Assembly (NCBI GenBank): GCA_965227935.1
Contig: CBDDGS010000019.1
Coordinates: forward strand, 2,480,001-2,544,000
Reading direction: 5' to 3'
DNA from: JAWPMT01 sp965227935
Lineage (GTDB): Bacteria > Bacteroidota > Bacteroidia > Cytophagales > Cyclobacteriaceae
DNA length: 64,000 nucleotides
In this document: in pieces, positions 35,745 to 44,744 of the stretch
Layout: every line of letters begins with the position of its first letter
How positions within the stretch are numbered: position 1 is the first letter of the stretch
Notes under the pieces: generated by a model
What the model was told of the DNA's origin: nothing
The model's database searches: none
What the model saw: the letters and a program-made list of their open reading frames with translations, nothing else
Position numbers and translations under genes: made by a program

Positions 35745-36885
35745 TGAAATTGAAATAGAAGCCGAAGGTCTCGGTGCCAAAGCCGAAGTCGATACGCAGA
35801 TTCATCCGAGGCTGTACTTCCAGACGATACCCGACACCCAGACTTGGCAAATACTCCTCGAAACTGGTGACGTCCGTGCCAATTCTACCGCCACCAAACC
35901 ATCCCACCACACCATGCTTGGAGATCTCGCCGCTGCTTTTGTAGAACATATGTCGGTACTCGCCCATGAAGTAATACATGCTTTCATTGCGGTAGCGCCC
36001 CCATGTGTAGCCACGGAGGTCCCACGGTGTGCCGAGCTGTGACATCTCTCCATAGGGTACTTCGCCGGTGCTGAACCTCCCACGTCCCTGTACAGCGATG
36101 GTGCGGCCGGGCTTGTTGTTGAGCGTCCAGTACTTGCGAATATCGATGCCGAGCACCTCATATTCATTTTGTCCCCCTAGCCAACTACCGTAAAAGGTGG
36201 CCATCACCTCGATGAAAAATCCTTCATAGGCATTCACCGGTATGTCTCGGCTGTCATACTGAAAGACGAACCCAGCGCCTCCGTTGAATGGCTTGTCGTT
36301 GTACTCGATATAGAAAGGATCCGTGGCCACTCCCTCACTGGGATTGGAGCCTTTGGTGTAATTGAAGTCCACCACCGGCCCTGCGAAGTAGTTCTTCTTG
36401 AACTGCCATAAAAACTTTGGATAGATCTGCCACCAGGTGCGCTCATAGGCCGTCGTAGAATCCGACTTCTCCGTGTACCGGGCTTCATCGTAGCCCACGC
36501 CCCAATAGTTGTCCGGCATGAACTTGAAATTGAGATCCGAATAGATCCTGAGCTTATCCTGCCTCCAGAAGGTGGTTGCCTTGGAACCTATGAAATAGGC
36601 CCCTGTGCTGCTAAATCCTAACATAATGGGCAGGGAACTCCGCTGTATCAACGAGTCGGTCCGCTTCGTTTTAAATGACGTCATCACCCCGCCAGCAATA
36701 GTCAGTTGAAGCTCAGGAGTATAAGCAGGCCCAGCCAAAGGCGTAATCAGCAACCTCCCCTCTTCGGTCTTGCGTGCCCTTTTCTCTTTCTGTGCAGCCA
36801 TCCAGTCCTTGGAGAGGAACCTTTGGGCCTCTGCCGTGTCCAGGAACGCACACAGGAGGAGGGAAATGAGACCAATGCGAATCAT
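35731..36885 (-). CDS. Short Omp85-type surface-antigen barrel without POTRA domains
   Basis: The 384-residue protein has a signal peptide ending DTAEAQR. A short charged region (KEKRARKTEEGR) is followed by a complete bacterial surface-antigen (Omp85) barrel, with the loop-6 motif LRGY in WDLRGYTWGRYRNE and a C-terminus FGFYFNFNEAF. No POTRA modules fit in the 40 residues before the barrel, so it differs from BamA and TamA and probably does not act as an insertase. Similar POTRA-less barrels often accompany exported hydrolases. The ATG at 36885 is 9 bp after the M19 gene. A TTG two codons upstream could also serve. Confidence 0.86.
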   Translation of the reverse strand: MIRIGLISLLLCAFLDTAEAQRFLSKDWMAAQKEKRARKTEEGRLLITPLAGPAYTPELQLTIAGGVMTSFKTKRTDSLIQRSSLPIMLGFSSTGAYFIGSKATTFWRQDKLRIYSDLNFKFMPDNYWGVGYDEARYTEKSDSTTAYERTWWQIYPKFLWQFKKNYFAGPVVDFNYTKGSNPSEGVATDPFYIEYNDKPFNGGAGFVFQYDSRDIPVNAYEGFFIEVMATFYGSWLGGQNEYEVLGIDIRKYWTLNNKPGRTIAVQGRGRFSTGEVPYGEMSQLGTPWDLRGYTWGRYRNESMYYFMGEYRHMFYKSSGEISKHGVVGWFGGGRIGTDVTSFEEYLPSLGVGYRLEVQPRMNLRIDFGFGTETFGFYFNFNEAF

Positions 36886-36894
36886 CGTCAAAAC

Positions 36895-38079
36895 TTACTC
36901 CCAATTGGCTTTGTATACCCTTAAGAGATTCTCCCCAAGGAAGCCTCTGATCTCCGATTCCGTCCAGCCAAAAGTATCTTCCAGTTCCCGGACAACACCC
37001 CATATCTCACCTGGTTTTCCCATGTGCGATGGGGAGGCATAGCCCATTTCAGGCGGGAAGTTCTCCGGATTTCTAAGCACCCAATCAAGGGTCTCGGCAT
37101 AGTTGTAGACATAGTCCGGGCCGACACAAGTGCATTTCGCCCCGACAAGATTCTTGATGTACTCGACGTGTTTGGCAATAACGTAGGGTCGGGCCTCTCC
37201 ATTGGAGTTGAGGAAGCCACCAATGAAATTCACGCAGATCACGCCTCCTGTGGCGGCGACGGCTTTCACCGCCTCATCCGAAACATTCCGCCCAATAGGC
37301 TGGAAAGTCATCAGGTTGGAGTGCGACATCATCATGGGCTTATTCGTCAGCATCGCTGCCTCAATACACGTCTCATTGCTGGAGTGAGAGCAGTCCACCA
37401 CGATTCCCAGCCGGTTCATCTCCCGGACCACCTCCGCACCCACGTCTGTCACGCCCTCATCGGTACCATCCTCGTTGGACACACCCCCATCAGCATAGTC
37501 GGTGTCGATGTTGTAGGTGAAGTTCATCTGCCTCAACCCAAGATCGTAGTAGGCCTGCACATTCGTCAAATCTCCTCCCAGTGGCATCATGCTTTGGAAG
37601 TTGTGCATGATGGCCAGTTTACCCTGGTCTTTGGCTTTTTGGATGTCGGCAAAAGAATAGACCTGCAGGTACCGATCACTCTGACCCTTCCAGTAGTCGT
37701 TGACACGCTGCATTCGCTCCTTTACGACCTCAGGAGTGTCCTCGGGTGGACCGTTGGAGATGGTAGCAGAGATGAAACCGTAACGATTGTCGATCGAGTG
37801 CTGGATGGCTTCTTCGTACTGTTCGTTGGTGAAGCCTGCCGGAAACCCTGGACCACCAACAAACAAGGCATCGACAACGATCGCATCCCCATATTTCTCC
37901 ATCAGCTCAATGTCGCGCGTACGCTCTTCTGCCGTTCTTGGCTCCGCTACATCCACCAGGTATTGGATGTACTCAGGAAAGTCCTTCGGGTCTGTCGGTC
38001 GTGGACGCATTTCGATTTGGGCGATAGCTCTCCCCACTGTGAGGAGAATGACCATGATTAGAGTGATGTTCTTCATCAT
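36895..38079 (-). CDS. M19 (renal dipeptidase-like) family protein, variant metal site
   Basis: The 394-residue product has a signal peptide ending VGRAIAQ and the M19 membrane-dipeptidase fold. It retains the second-half motifs VVDCSHSS (His232), MMMSHSN (His253), IGRNVSD (Arg264) and CVGPDYV (Asp322), and a C-terminal GENLLRVYKANW. The N-terminal metal motif, normally HxD after (V/I)DG, reads DALFVGG (Asp70 onward) with no His, and the bridging Glu segment reads LAIMHNFQS. Two of the usual zinc ligand sets are therefore missing. The protein may use one metal, another metal, or be a binding protein. It starts the operon that continues with Omp85-type barrel, OprB-like porin and DUF2490-like protein, with gaps or overlaps under 15 bp. 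Confidence 0.82.
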   Translation of the reverse strand: MMKNITLIMVILLTVGRAIAQIEMRPRPTDPKDFPEYIQYLVDVAEPRTAEERTRDIELMEKYGDAIVVDALFVGGPGFPAGFTNEQYEEAIQHSIDNRYGFISATISNGPPEDTPEVVKERMQRVNDYWKGQSDRYLQVYSFADIQKAKDQGKLAIMHNFQSMMPLGGDLTNVQAYYDLGLRQMNFTYNIDTDYADGGVSNEDGTDEGVTDVGAEVVREMNRLGIVVDCSHSSNETCIEAAMLTNKPMMMSHSNLMTFQPIGRNVSDEAVKAVAATGGVICVNFIGGFLNSNGEARPYVIAKHVEYIKNLVGAKCTCVGPDYVYNYAETLDWVLRNPENFPPEMGYASPSHMGKPGEIWGVVRELEDTFGWTESEIRGFLGENLLRVYKANWE

Positions 38080-38153
38080 ATAAGGTTCTACAGTCCGGAG
38101 GCCAGAGGATTGCTGGAGAACTATCCCTGGATCACTATGCGTAAAAAAATCTA

Positions 38154-39512
38154 TTACAAAGTATTCTTATAAATCTTGCCGTCTTTCATGATCACCTTGA
38201 TAGGTTCGACATGATACCCACGAGGTGCCGCATCCAGCCATTCCGAATTTCCACCGATCGCGGAGATATCTTGCAGCGGATTTCCATCCACAATGAGGAT
38301 ATCTGCATACGCGCCCTCCTCGATCACTCCTAATTTGGCATCAGGATACGGGTTGTTTTTGCCAGTCATAGCGGCCAGTTCTCCACCAGCTGAAGTCATG
38401 GCCTTCAAGGCCTCAAAATTTCCAATTCCATTGGCAAGTGACCACTTTTCATGGTCGATAATCGCCCGCTTAGCCAATGACGGGGTGAACACCACATCGG
38501 TATCGAACACAATCTTGGGCTTTACTTTCCTCAACACTTGAAACAGGTTCTTACTTTGTTCCTGGAACTCCAGGACTTTGGGGTATTGCGGTCCGTCCGG
38601 GTTACCATAGACTGGGTGGCTCAGCAATGCTGGATTCATTCCAGCAGTATTTGGAGAAATAAAAGCACCTTTCTCCTTGAGCATTTGGCAGGTTTCTTCG
38701 GTAATGAACTGCGCATGGTCGAAGCACATGATGCCGAGGTCCAGTCCTCGTCGAATATGATCATCATGGTAAACGTGCGCGGCGACATACGTGTCCCACG
38801 TTTCTGCCACCTCGACTGCAGCGCGTATTTCATCGGGCGTGAATTGCAGGGAATGAAGTGGGTCCTTTTCTGAAGACACACCGCCACCGATCATGATTTT
38901 GAAGTAATCAGCACCCCCGGCCAGGTTTTCTCTGGTTGCCTTTAGCATTTCGTCTCTTCCATTCACAATCCTTGAGATACCTAGCCTGACGGTGTTGCTT
39001 TCAGCGGCGTTTATGTTACTCCGAAACCTAAAGTCCCCATGACCCGATGTCTGAGATAAGAAACCACCTGCTACATAAAGCCTGGGACCTTCAATTCCAC
39101 CTTGCTCGATCACCCTTCGCAGCCCATCGTGCATGCCGCCCATATCACGGGCCGTGGTGAAGCCATTAAAAAGGTGCTCGCGGGCCGCCGCCGCCGCATA
39201 GGCCCCAATATATTCCCAGGTATCCCCCTCGACTGCCGGTACCCCCCCAGGCATTGAAAGGTTGAAATGCACATGACTATCAATCAAACCTGGCATCAAG
39301 GTCATCCCCTTACCATCAATGACCGTCGCTCCGTCGGGGGCGGAGATATCGCGAGCAATGCGCGTTATCAGATTATTTTCCACCAGGACATCCCTGCCGG
39401 TGACCAGCTCGTCTGTGGTCCCATCGAAAATATTTACGTTCGTAAACAATGTGGTCTGGGCCATGCTTCCCACCGTGAGAAGCAGTGCCAGAGAAAGTAG
39501 AATCGTTTTCAT
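38154..39512 (-). CDS. Exported amidohydrolase (Xaa-Pro dipeptidase-like), second copy
   Basis: The 452-residue product has a signal peptide ending TVGSMAQ and the same amidohydrolase layout as 28131-29456. It has GLIDSHVH (His80, His82), DYFKIMIGGG (Lys205), VAAHVYHDD (His246), CFDHAQF (His266), and FDTDVVF (Asp337/Asp339). It also has the shared VENNLI, ISAPDGATVIDG and KIYKNTL segments seen in the other copy, so the two are clear paralogues. It lies 74 bp upstream of the M19 operon on the same strand and could extend it. The reaction is probably hydrolysis of dipeptides or N-acyl amino acids, outside the cytoplasm. Confidence 0.9.
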   Translation of the reverse strand: MKTILLSLALLLTVGSMAQTTLFTNVNIFDGTTDELVTGRDVLVENNLITRIARDISAPDGATVIDGKGMTLMPGLIDSHVHFNLSMPGGVPAVEGDTWEYIGAYAAAAAREHLFNGFTTARDMGGMHDGLRRVIEQGGIEGPRLYVAGGFLSQTSGHGDFRFRSNINAAESNTVRLGISRIVNGRDEMLKATRENLAGGADYFKIMIGGGVSSEKDPLHSLQFTPDEIRAAVEVAETWDTYVAAHVYHDDHIRRGLDLGIMCFDHAQFITEETCQMLKEKGAFISPNTAGMNPALLSHPVYGNPDGPQYPKVLEFQEQSKNLFQVLRKVKPKIVFDTDVVFTPSLAKRAIIDHEKWSLANGIGNFEALKAMTSAGGELAAMTGKNNPYPDAKLGVIEEGAYADILIVDGNPLQDISAIGGNSEWLDAAPRGYHVEPIKVIMKDGKIYKNTL

Positions 39513-39597
39513 CTGCTTGGTCAATCCATCAAAGGTATGACCTAAGCAGTCTAATGAAGCAGCAAATCCTTCGACTTTTTAGGTAAATCCTGGCATA

Positions 39598-40503
39598 TTA
39601 ATAAGAGGATTGGTGACGCATGAACTCTGTCGGGACGAGACCGGTCAATCGCTTAAAGTACTTGCTAAAGTGGCTCACCTCGTCGAATCCTAGCTCGTAG
39701 GCGACTTGAGATATACTTTGGCGTCCGGATGAAAGTGACCTCTTTGCCACCGTCACGAGATACTGGTCGATGTATTCCTTCAAGGTAAATCCTGAAATAT
39801 CCTTTGACAGCTTATTCAGCTCACCAAAACGCACACCCAGTAGCTCACAGAAGTAAGTTGCATTGCGGGATTCACCCACTTTCTCCTTCAAAAGCTGTTG
39901 GAAACTGGCAAATGTGGAATTCCGGAAGTAAGCCAGGATCTCAGGGTATTTCCTCGTGTACTCAAACTCCACCTTCGCGAGAAATGCCTGCAAATAGCTC
40001 CGCAACACTTTGTTCTCGTCGCGCAGCAATCCATATTCAGATAACATAGCCCGCATTAGCGCCTCAAGTACATCACCTGCTGCCGGGTCGCCAATCGACA
40101 GGTAAGGAAAAGTCAGATCACCCACATAGTCGTTGATGAGTAGGCTATTGATGGCATCTCCAAGCTTCATTGAAAACCCCGAAGTGAAAAAGATCATATA
40201 GCCACGCAAGCCCGGATCCATATTCCAGGCATGGTATTGACCGTTCTTGATCACAAATAGACAAGGGGCTTCAAAGGAATAGCGTTGGAAGTCCACATGA
40301 TGCGTCCCATGCCCTTCCGTACAGTACCAGATCAAGTCAAAGTACAACGGGTGATGCGTCAACTTAACAGCTCTGGGTATGGATTCATTGGCAAGGAAAT
40401 CTTCGAGGCGAACGATTTGGAAACCATCGATAGGCCTCGATCCGGTGGGTTCACCTTTGGGAGTAGGAACGGTTGGTTGGTTTCGGAGTTTCTGCCTCGG
40501 CAT
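39598..40503 (-). CDS. AraC-family transcriptional regulator
   Basis: The 301-residue product has an N-terminal cupin-like sensing domain (LIWYCTEGHGTHHVDFQRY, CLFVIKNGQYHAW, GYMIFFTSGF) and a C-terminal double helix-turn-helix of the AraC type (about residues 200-301). The latter includes SISQVAYELGFDEVSHFSKYFKRLTGLVPTEF. It probably controls nearby metabolic genes. Its promoter region is not separated from the histidine kinase, which ends 67 bp upstream on the same strand. Cupin-AraC regulators respond to small molecules such as sugars or amino acids. The ligand is unknown. Confidence 0.93.
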   Translation of the reverse strand: MPRQKLRNQPTVPTPKGEPTGSRPIDGFQIVRLEDFLANESIPRAVKLTHHPLYFDLIWYCTEGHGTHHVDFQRYSFEAPCLFVIKNGQYHAWNMDPGLRGYMIFFTSGFSMKLGDAINSLLINDYVGDLTFPYLSIGDPAAGDVLEALMRAMLSEYGLLRDENKVLRSYLQAFLAKVEFEYTRKYPEILAYFRNSTFASFQQLLKEKVGESRNATYFCELLGVRFGELNKLSKDISGFTLKEYIDQYLVTVAKRSLSSGRQSISQVAYELGFDEVSHFSKYFKRLTGLVPTEFMRHQSSY

Positions 40504-40570
40504 TTACCCTATCAAAGATACTTTACCTCATTGATAATCGTCCTGACGACACAACGAGAGGCGCTCTTGA

Positions 40571-42418
40571 TTACGCCTGTGGTAACGTAATAGTGAAAGT
40601 GCTCCCCTTTTCTTCGTTTTTCACGGCGTCCAGGCGGCCACCGTTCAAGACGATGAGGTCCAGTGTCAGCATCAGCCCGATCCCTGTCCCGCGCTCATTG
40701 TCAGTACCCCGCTGGGTCCTCACATCCCCTTTCTTTAGGTTATCGATCAGATCTGGGTCGATGCCCACTCCAGAGTCCTCGATATGGATCTTGACTTTCT
40801 TTGACTTTGCTTTGGCTCGAATAACGATTTCACCAGCTGTCGGTGTGAACTTGATGGCGTTGGTCAGGAGATTGTTCAGCGCCAGCGTCATCATTGTCGG
40901 GTCCACCTGCACATCGACTTGCTGGCCGTTCTCATATTTAAGTTCGATGCTCTTCTCATCGGCCATGTGCGATAGCTGATCGACGGATCGGGCTATCAAA
41001 TCACTGATGTTCACTGCTTCCTTCTCCGCGCTCAGCCCCACCTCCTGGCTCCTCGACCAGTCGATCAGTGTCTCAGATAGCGTCGTCAAACGGTCCGTAT
41101 GGTCCACCAGCAACCCTGTAAATTCCGTAAACTCTTCCTTGGTGATCTCTCCATTGGCCACCATCTTCAGCATACTATTGAGATGTGCCAGGGGGTTACG
41201 AATGTCATGTGTGACAATGGAGAACAGCTTACTCTTTGAGGAATTGAGCAGCTTAAGGTCGACGTTTTGGTCCTCGATTTTGCTTTGTGCCGAGGCCAAT
41301 CGGCGGTTTTGCCGAAACAGCAACCCTGCTGCACCAAAGGTAACCACCAACACGATGGCAATGCTGATGATCAGAAACCGCTGTCGCATGATCTGATCGT
41401 CCTTCCGATGGTTCTCACTTGTCAGCTCCAATGTGGCGATTTGGTTCTCCTTTTCGCGCTTATAGTGGTCGAGGGCAAGGATCTTTTGGCCTCTTCTCGT
41501 CAGATTGAGACTATCGGCATATTGATAGCCCATGGTAAGGTAGTCGAGCGCTTCCCTGTACTTGCCCTGCCTTGTTTTCAAGTCAGACAGCATTTTATAA
41601 ATGAGGTCCTTCTCTATCACTACCCCACTCTCCTCTGAAATGCGCAAGGCATCCAGTACCAGCCCCTCTGCTTTCGAAACATCCCCGAGTTCTAATTCCA
41701 GCTGGGCCAGGACGACGTAGTCATAACATAGGTTCCAGTTATTATTGGTCTCCTTGTCGAGCTCAATGGCAATGTTGATACTTTCCCGGGCTTCGTCGTA
41801 TCGCCCCTGTTGGAGATACACTGAGCTCAACTCATTGTACAGGAAAGAGTTTGGCTCCAACTCGGGAGTATTTTCATAGATCTTCTGCGTACGACCGTAG
41901 TAGACGAGTGCTGAATCCAGCTCACCTCGGAGCAAGTAGTGATACGCAAGATTGATGGTGGTAACGGCAATCCTCTCTGGATCGCCCATCTTCAGTCTGA
42001 TCTCATGCGCCTGTGAAAAATAGTCGAAAGCCAGGCTGTGCATGTCGATCTCATCGTAGGTCTGCCCGATGTCAATCATGACATCCGCCTGCACGCTAAG
42101 GTTGCCTTCATCATAGGCTATATCCAGCAACCGCAACATGTAGGTGGCTGCGCTATCGAGCCGGCCCAATAGGAAGTGAGCATTGCCGATCCATCTTAAC
42201 CCCCGAAGGCGCCCTTCATCATAACCAATTTCCGTTGCCATGTCAAGGGCCTCACGTGCCATTTGAAGCGCACTATCAGGTCGACCATAGTACGTGCGTT
42301 TCACTTCCTCGATAAGCGAATCGATCTCCGCCTGTGCCATAGTTGTCTGACCATGGGCCACAGGGCTTACCAGGAGAAGTGTTATGAAACTAAACGTAAG
42401 TAGCCGGACAGCTCCCAT
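40571..42418 (-). CDS. TPR-containing sensor histidine kinase
   Basis: The product has about 615 residues. It has a signal peptide (SPVAHGQ), then at least six TPR-like repeats (about 20-330) in the periplasm, one membrane segment (LIISIAIVLVVTFGAAGLLF), a coiled coil, a HisKA domain with the phospho-acceptor in VTHDIRNPL, and a HATPase domain with LALNNLLTNAIKFTP, IHIEDSGVGIDPDL and ERGTGIGLML. No response regulator lies next to it, so it is an orphan kinase unless it talks to the AraC-like protein. The ATG at 42418 is preferred over a GTG 21 bases upstream. Confidence 0.9.
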   Translation of the reverse strand: MGAVRLLTFSFITLLLVSPVAHGQTTMAQAEIDSLIEEVKRTYYGRPDSALQMAREALDMATEIGYDEGRLRGLRWIGNAHFLLGRLDSAATYMLRLLDIAYDEGNLSVQADVMIDIGQTYDEIDMHSLAFDYFSQAHEIRLKMGDPERIAVTTINLAYHYLLRGELDSALVYYGRTQKIYENTPELEPNSFLYNELSSVYLQQGRYDEARESINIAIELDKETNNNWNLCYDYVVLAQLELELGDVSKAEGLVLDALRISEESGVVIEKDLIYKMLSDLKTRQGKYREALDYLTMGYQYADSLNLTRRGQKILALDHYKREKENQIATLELTSENHRKDDQIMRQRFLIISIAIVLVVTFGAAGLLFRQNRRLASAQSKIEDQNVDLKLLNSSKSKLFSIVTHDIRNPLAHLNSMLKMVANGEITKEEFTEFTGLLVDHTDRLTTLSETLIDWSRSQEVGLSAEKEAVNISDLIARSVDQLSHMADEKSIELKYENGQQVDVQVDPTMMTLALNNLLTNAIKFTPTAGEIVIRAKAKSKKVKIHIEDSGVGIDPDLIDNLKKGDVRTQRGTDNERGTGIGLMLTLDLIVLNGGRLDAVKNEEKGSTFTITLPQA

Positions 42419-42470
42419 TGCACTTAAAAAATTAGACACCCACTACAGGTGTCTTATAGAGACAAGGTTC

Positions 42471-42935
42471 TCAGTTCGTCCGTTGGAAACCAACCCCCTC
42501 TCCGAATCGAAAACGTGCGCTGAGGCCCCAATTTCCGGTTCTGAAGTCGAAGTTGTCGGTTGTCCGAAACGCCGGCCGCCAATCGAAGCCAATGGTCAGC
42601 GGGAATTCAAAGGAATATTCTACGCCGAAGTTGCCGGCGATGTCAAAATCGAAGTCGCCACCAAACCAAAACTCAGGTCCTACTCCCGGATAGAATTTCA
42701 AGCCCTGAGGCCCTCCGGTCAAGGCGAACATCCAATCGAAGTAAGCTGCGGTTCCAAATCGGTCAAAGTAGACAGCCGGGTGAAATCTTGGTGCGGCAGC
42801 AATGGGTATGGTCGCTTCAGCGGAGAAGTTGTCAGCCCCGCGAATACCAAGCTCCCAATTAGCTTGTGCCTCAGACTCGAAAGTGAAAACAGCAAGAACT
42901 ACGAAAAGAAATGCGATAATGAAAGATCGTCTCAT
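42471..42935 (-). CDS. Small exported beta-barrel-like protein
   Basis: The 154-residue product has a signal peptide ending TFESEAQA. About six to eight strands follow, rich in Phe, Gly and Asp: GIRGADNFSAEATIPI, FYPGVGPEFWFGGDFDFDI, VEYSFEFPLTIGFDW and a final GLSARFRFGEGVGF. It could be a small outer-membrane barrel or a soluble beta protein. Its neighbours are the histidine kinase (52 bp downstream) and, divergently, the PutAbiC-type gene. I do not recognise a family. Confidence 0.75.
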   Translation of the reverse strand: MRRSFIIAFLFVVLAVFTFESEAQANWELGIRGADNFSAEATIPIAAAPRFHPAVYFDRFGTAAYFDWMFALTGGPQGLKFYPGVGPEFWFGGDFDFDIAGNFGVEYSFEFPLTIGFDWRPAFRTTDNFDFRTGNWGLSARFRFGEGVGFQRTN

Positions 42936-43180
42936 CTTTTAAGAAATGTGAATTCGTGCTAATATACTCCTTTTGTTCAGTTGACTAATACCGGTTTTGA
43001 AGGATTTATTGGTTCGCAAGAATCTGACCCACGAAACAAATTCCTTTTCACCTGTACGATCCCCAGATCACCAGTCGTATCTCGGTCACTGCAAAGAAAA
43101 GAGTACCCAGCCCGTTATCTTCCAACCCATATAATGGTAACTCGCCTATTACCTTGATTTCCGTACATTCGAATCTGGCT

Positions 43181-44056
43181 ATGGGGAAAACCAAAATCAC
43201 TTTCGGCAGCATCTTCGCCAACCTACTATCCCTCTTAGCGCTGGGATCCGTAGCATTGGGCGTCTATGTGTGCTACCTATTTATCAAGAAACTCAACGCC
43301 ATGCAGGAGTCGATATGGGAAGACCATAACCTCTTGGGCATGGCTGGTGAATTCATCGGAGGCACGGTAGGACCCATTTGGGCACTGGCAGGGGTCATCC
43401 TCTTTTTCCTGGCGCTCGTCTATCAGAAGAAAGAACTGGAACTGCAGCGCATTGAATTGCAGGAGGGTCGAAAGATCATGGAATCCCAGTCACGTACCAT
43501 TGCTATTCAGCAATTTGAAAACACCTTCTTTCAACTCCTCAATTTCCACATCCAGGCGTCAGACCAGATCCGATCTACCGTGACCGCCACGAACAGGAAG
43601 AAAGGAAACCCCTTCGATCATTTTTATGATGCTTTCAAGAAGGAGACATCTACATTAAAACGGCGAAAGAAGACTGACACTGGCGCTGCGAAACCTGCAG
43701 ATGACGTCTCTTTCGAACATTGTTTCCTTGCGGTCTACGAAGGCTTCAAAAACACCTTCCAGCATTACCTGGAAAATTACAAAACACTCCTACTCTTTGT
43801 GGACAACAAGAGTGAAGACCCGGAATTTTACTACGATATACTCAAGTCTCACTTTACGGAGCAGGAGGTACTGATTCATTTCTACTATGTCCTCTTAGGT
43901 GCCAAGACGCCCAGACTGCTCCTACTAGCCAACGAGTACCAGCTATTTGAAAAGCTCAATCAGCGAGCGGTCACTGACGTCGACCCCTATCACCTGGACA
44001 AATTGAAGGCAGCTGCCTACGACGAGAAGAGTAAGCGTAAGAAAGACCGAAAGTAG
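43181..44056 (+). CDS. PutAbiC-type putative phage abortive-infection protein
   Basis: The 291-residue product has two membrane segments near the N-terminus (about 12-35 and 62-81; the second is followed by the conserved YQKKELELQRIELQ). A long helical cytoplasmic domain follows, with FENTFFQLLNFH, CFLAVYEGFKNTFQHYLENYKTLL and LIHFYYVLLGAKTPRLLLL. This layout is that of the PutAbiC family (putative phage abortive infection), found in anti-phage settings and as orphans. It is not flanked by other recognisable defence genes, a restriction system or an integrase. The ATG at 43181 was chosen because it starts the first membrane segment properly. An in-frame ATG 27 bases upstream is also possible. 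Confidence 0.82.
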   Translation: MGKTKITFGSIFANLLSLLALGSVALGVYVCYLFIKKLNAMQESIWEDHNLLGMAGEFIGGTVGPIWALAGVILFFLALVYQKKELELQRIELQEGRKIMESQSRTIAIQQFENTFFQLLNFHIQASDQIRSTVTATNRKKGNPFDHFYDAFKKETSTLKRRKKTDTGAAKPADDVSFEHCFLAVYEGFKNTFQHYLENYKTLLLFVDNKSEDPEFYYDILKSHFTEQEVLIHFYYVLLGAKTPRLLLLANEYQLFEKLNQRAVTDVDPYHLDKLKAAAYDEKSKRKKDRK

Positions 44057-44095
44057 TGGCCATGGGCTAAGCGCTGACTGCTGAATCGCGCCATG

Positions 44096-44674
44096 TCAGT
44101 AGGTGACTATGCCTTTGTAGGCATTGCTTTGTGACGGGTGGACCAATTTTCCAAAGAAGGTCAATTGCGTCCCCCAATTTCCACTGAGTTTGGCCTCTAC
44201 CTCATCCGCTCGCACCGTCAGAAAGAGCGTAGCTACACCTCTGGTCCCGCTGATCGTTGCCTGCAAAGTCGCTCCTTGCCCCTCTTTTTTGGGCTCCTTG
44301 ACCGTGTAGGTCGTATATCTCCCCTCAAGCGTGACACCTCCCACACCATTCCAGCCTATCAAACCATCAAATGCCAACTGAATTGTTCCCTTCTCTATCT
44401 CACAGGTCACGAAGTTGAGGTTGGCATCCAGATTAAAGAAGTTACTCCCCCTTCTGTCCCTCAGTCGAGACGCTTCCAAAACCCACGTCTTGTTGATAAG
44501 TAGCTCATTTGCTGCCAGCACGACGGCCACTCGTTCCGCCGCTCTTGCTGCTTTTTTGGCCTCTTTCTTTTCCTTCTTGAGCTCCTTCTTGCTTTTACCT
44601 TCCTCTTGAGCCAGGGACAATGTGGCGACTGCCAACAGGCAGATCGTAAGCGCGACTTTTATAGCTTCTTTCAT
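44096..44674 (-). CDS. DUF4251-like secreted protein
   Basis: The 192-residue product has a signal peptide ending ATLSLAQ. A Lys/Ala-rich helical linker (KELKKEKKEAKKAARAAER) precedes a beta-rich domain with WVLEASRLRDRRGS, GWNGVGGVTLEGRYTTY and GTQLTFFGKLVHPSQSNAYKG. The order and the GxxVTxEG pattern match DUF4251 of Bacteroidota, whose role is unknown. It converges on the PutAbiC-type gene (39-bp gap) and is 70 bp downstream of batD in the same direction. It may simply be last in that transcript. Confidence 0.82.
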   Translation of the reverse strand: MKEAIKVALTICLLAVATLSLAQEEGKSKKELKKEKKEAKKAARAAERVAVVLAANELLINKTWVLEASRLRDRRGSNFFNLDANLNFVTCEIEKGTIQLAFDGLIGWNGVGGVTLEGRYTTYTVKEPKKEGQGATLQATISGTRGVATLFLTVRADEVEAKLSGNWGTQLTFFGKLVHPSQSNAYKGIVTY

Positions 44675-44744
44675 TTTCTCATCATTCTTTGGGTATTACA
44701 AAGATACTCTTTTGCGGAGTGCAGCAGGCGCTTAAACAAGGACA

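Noticed and set aside
37024..38061. Long open frame on the plus strand opposite the M19 gene
   Set aside because: It is antisense to a clear family member, has no recognisable domain or signal peptide, and such frames arise from codon bias in the true gene.
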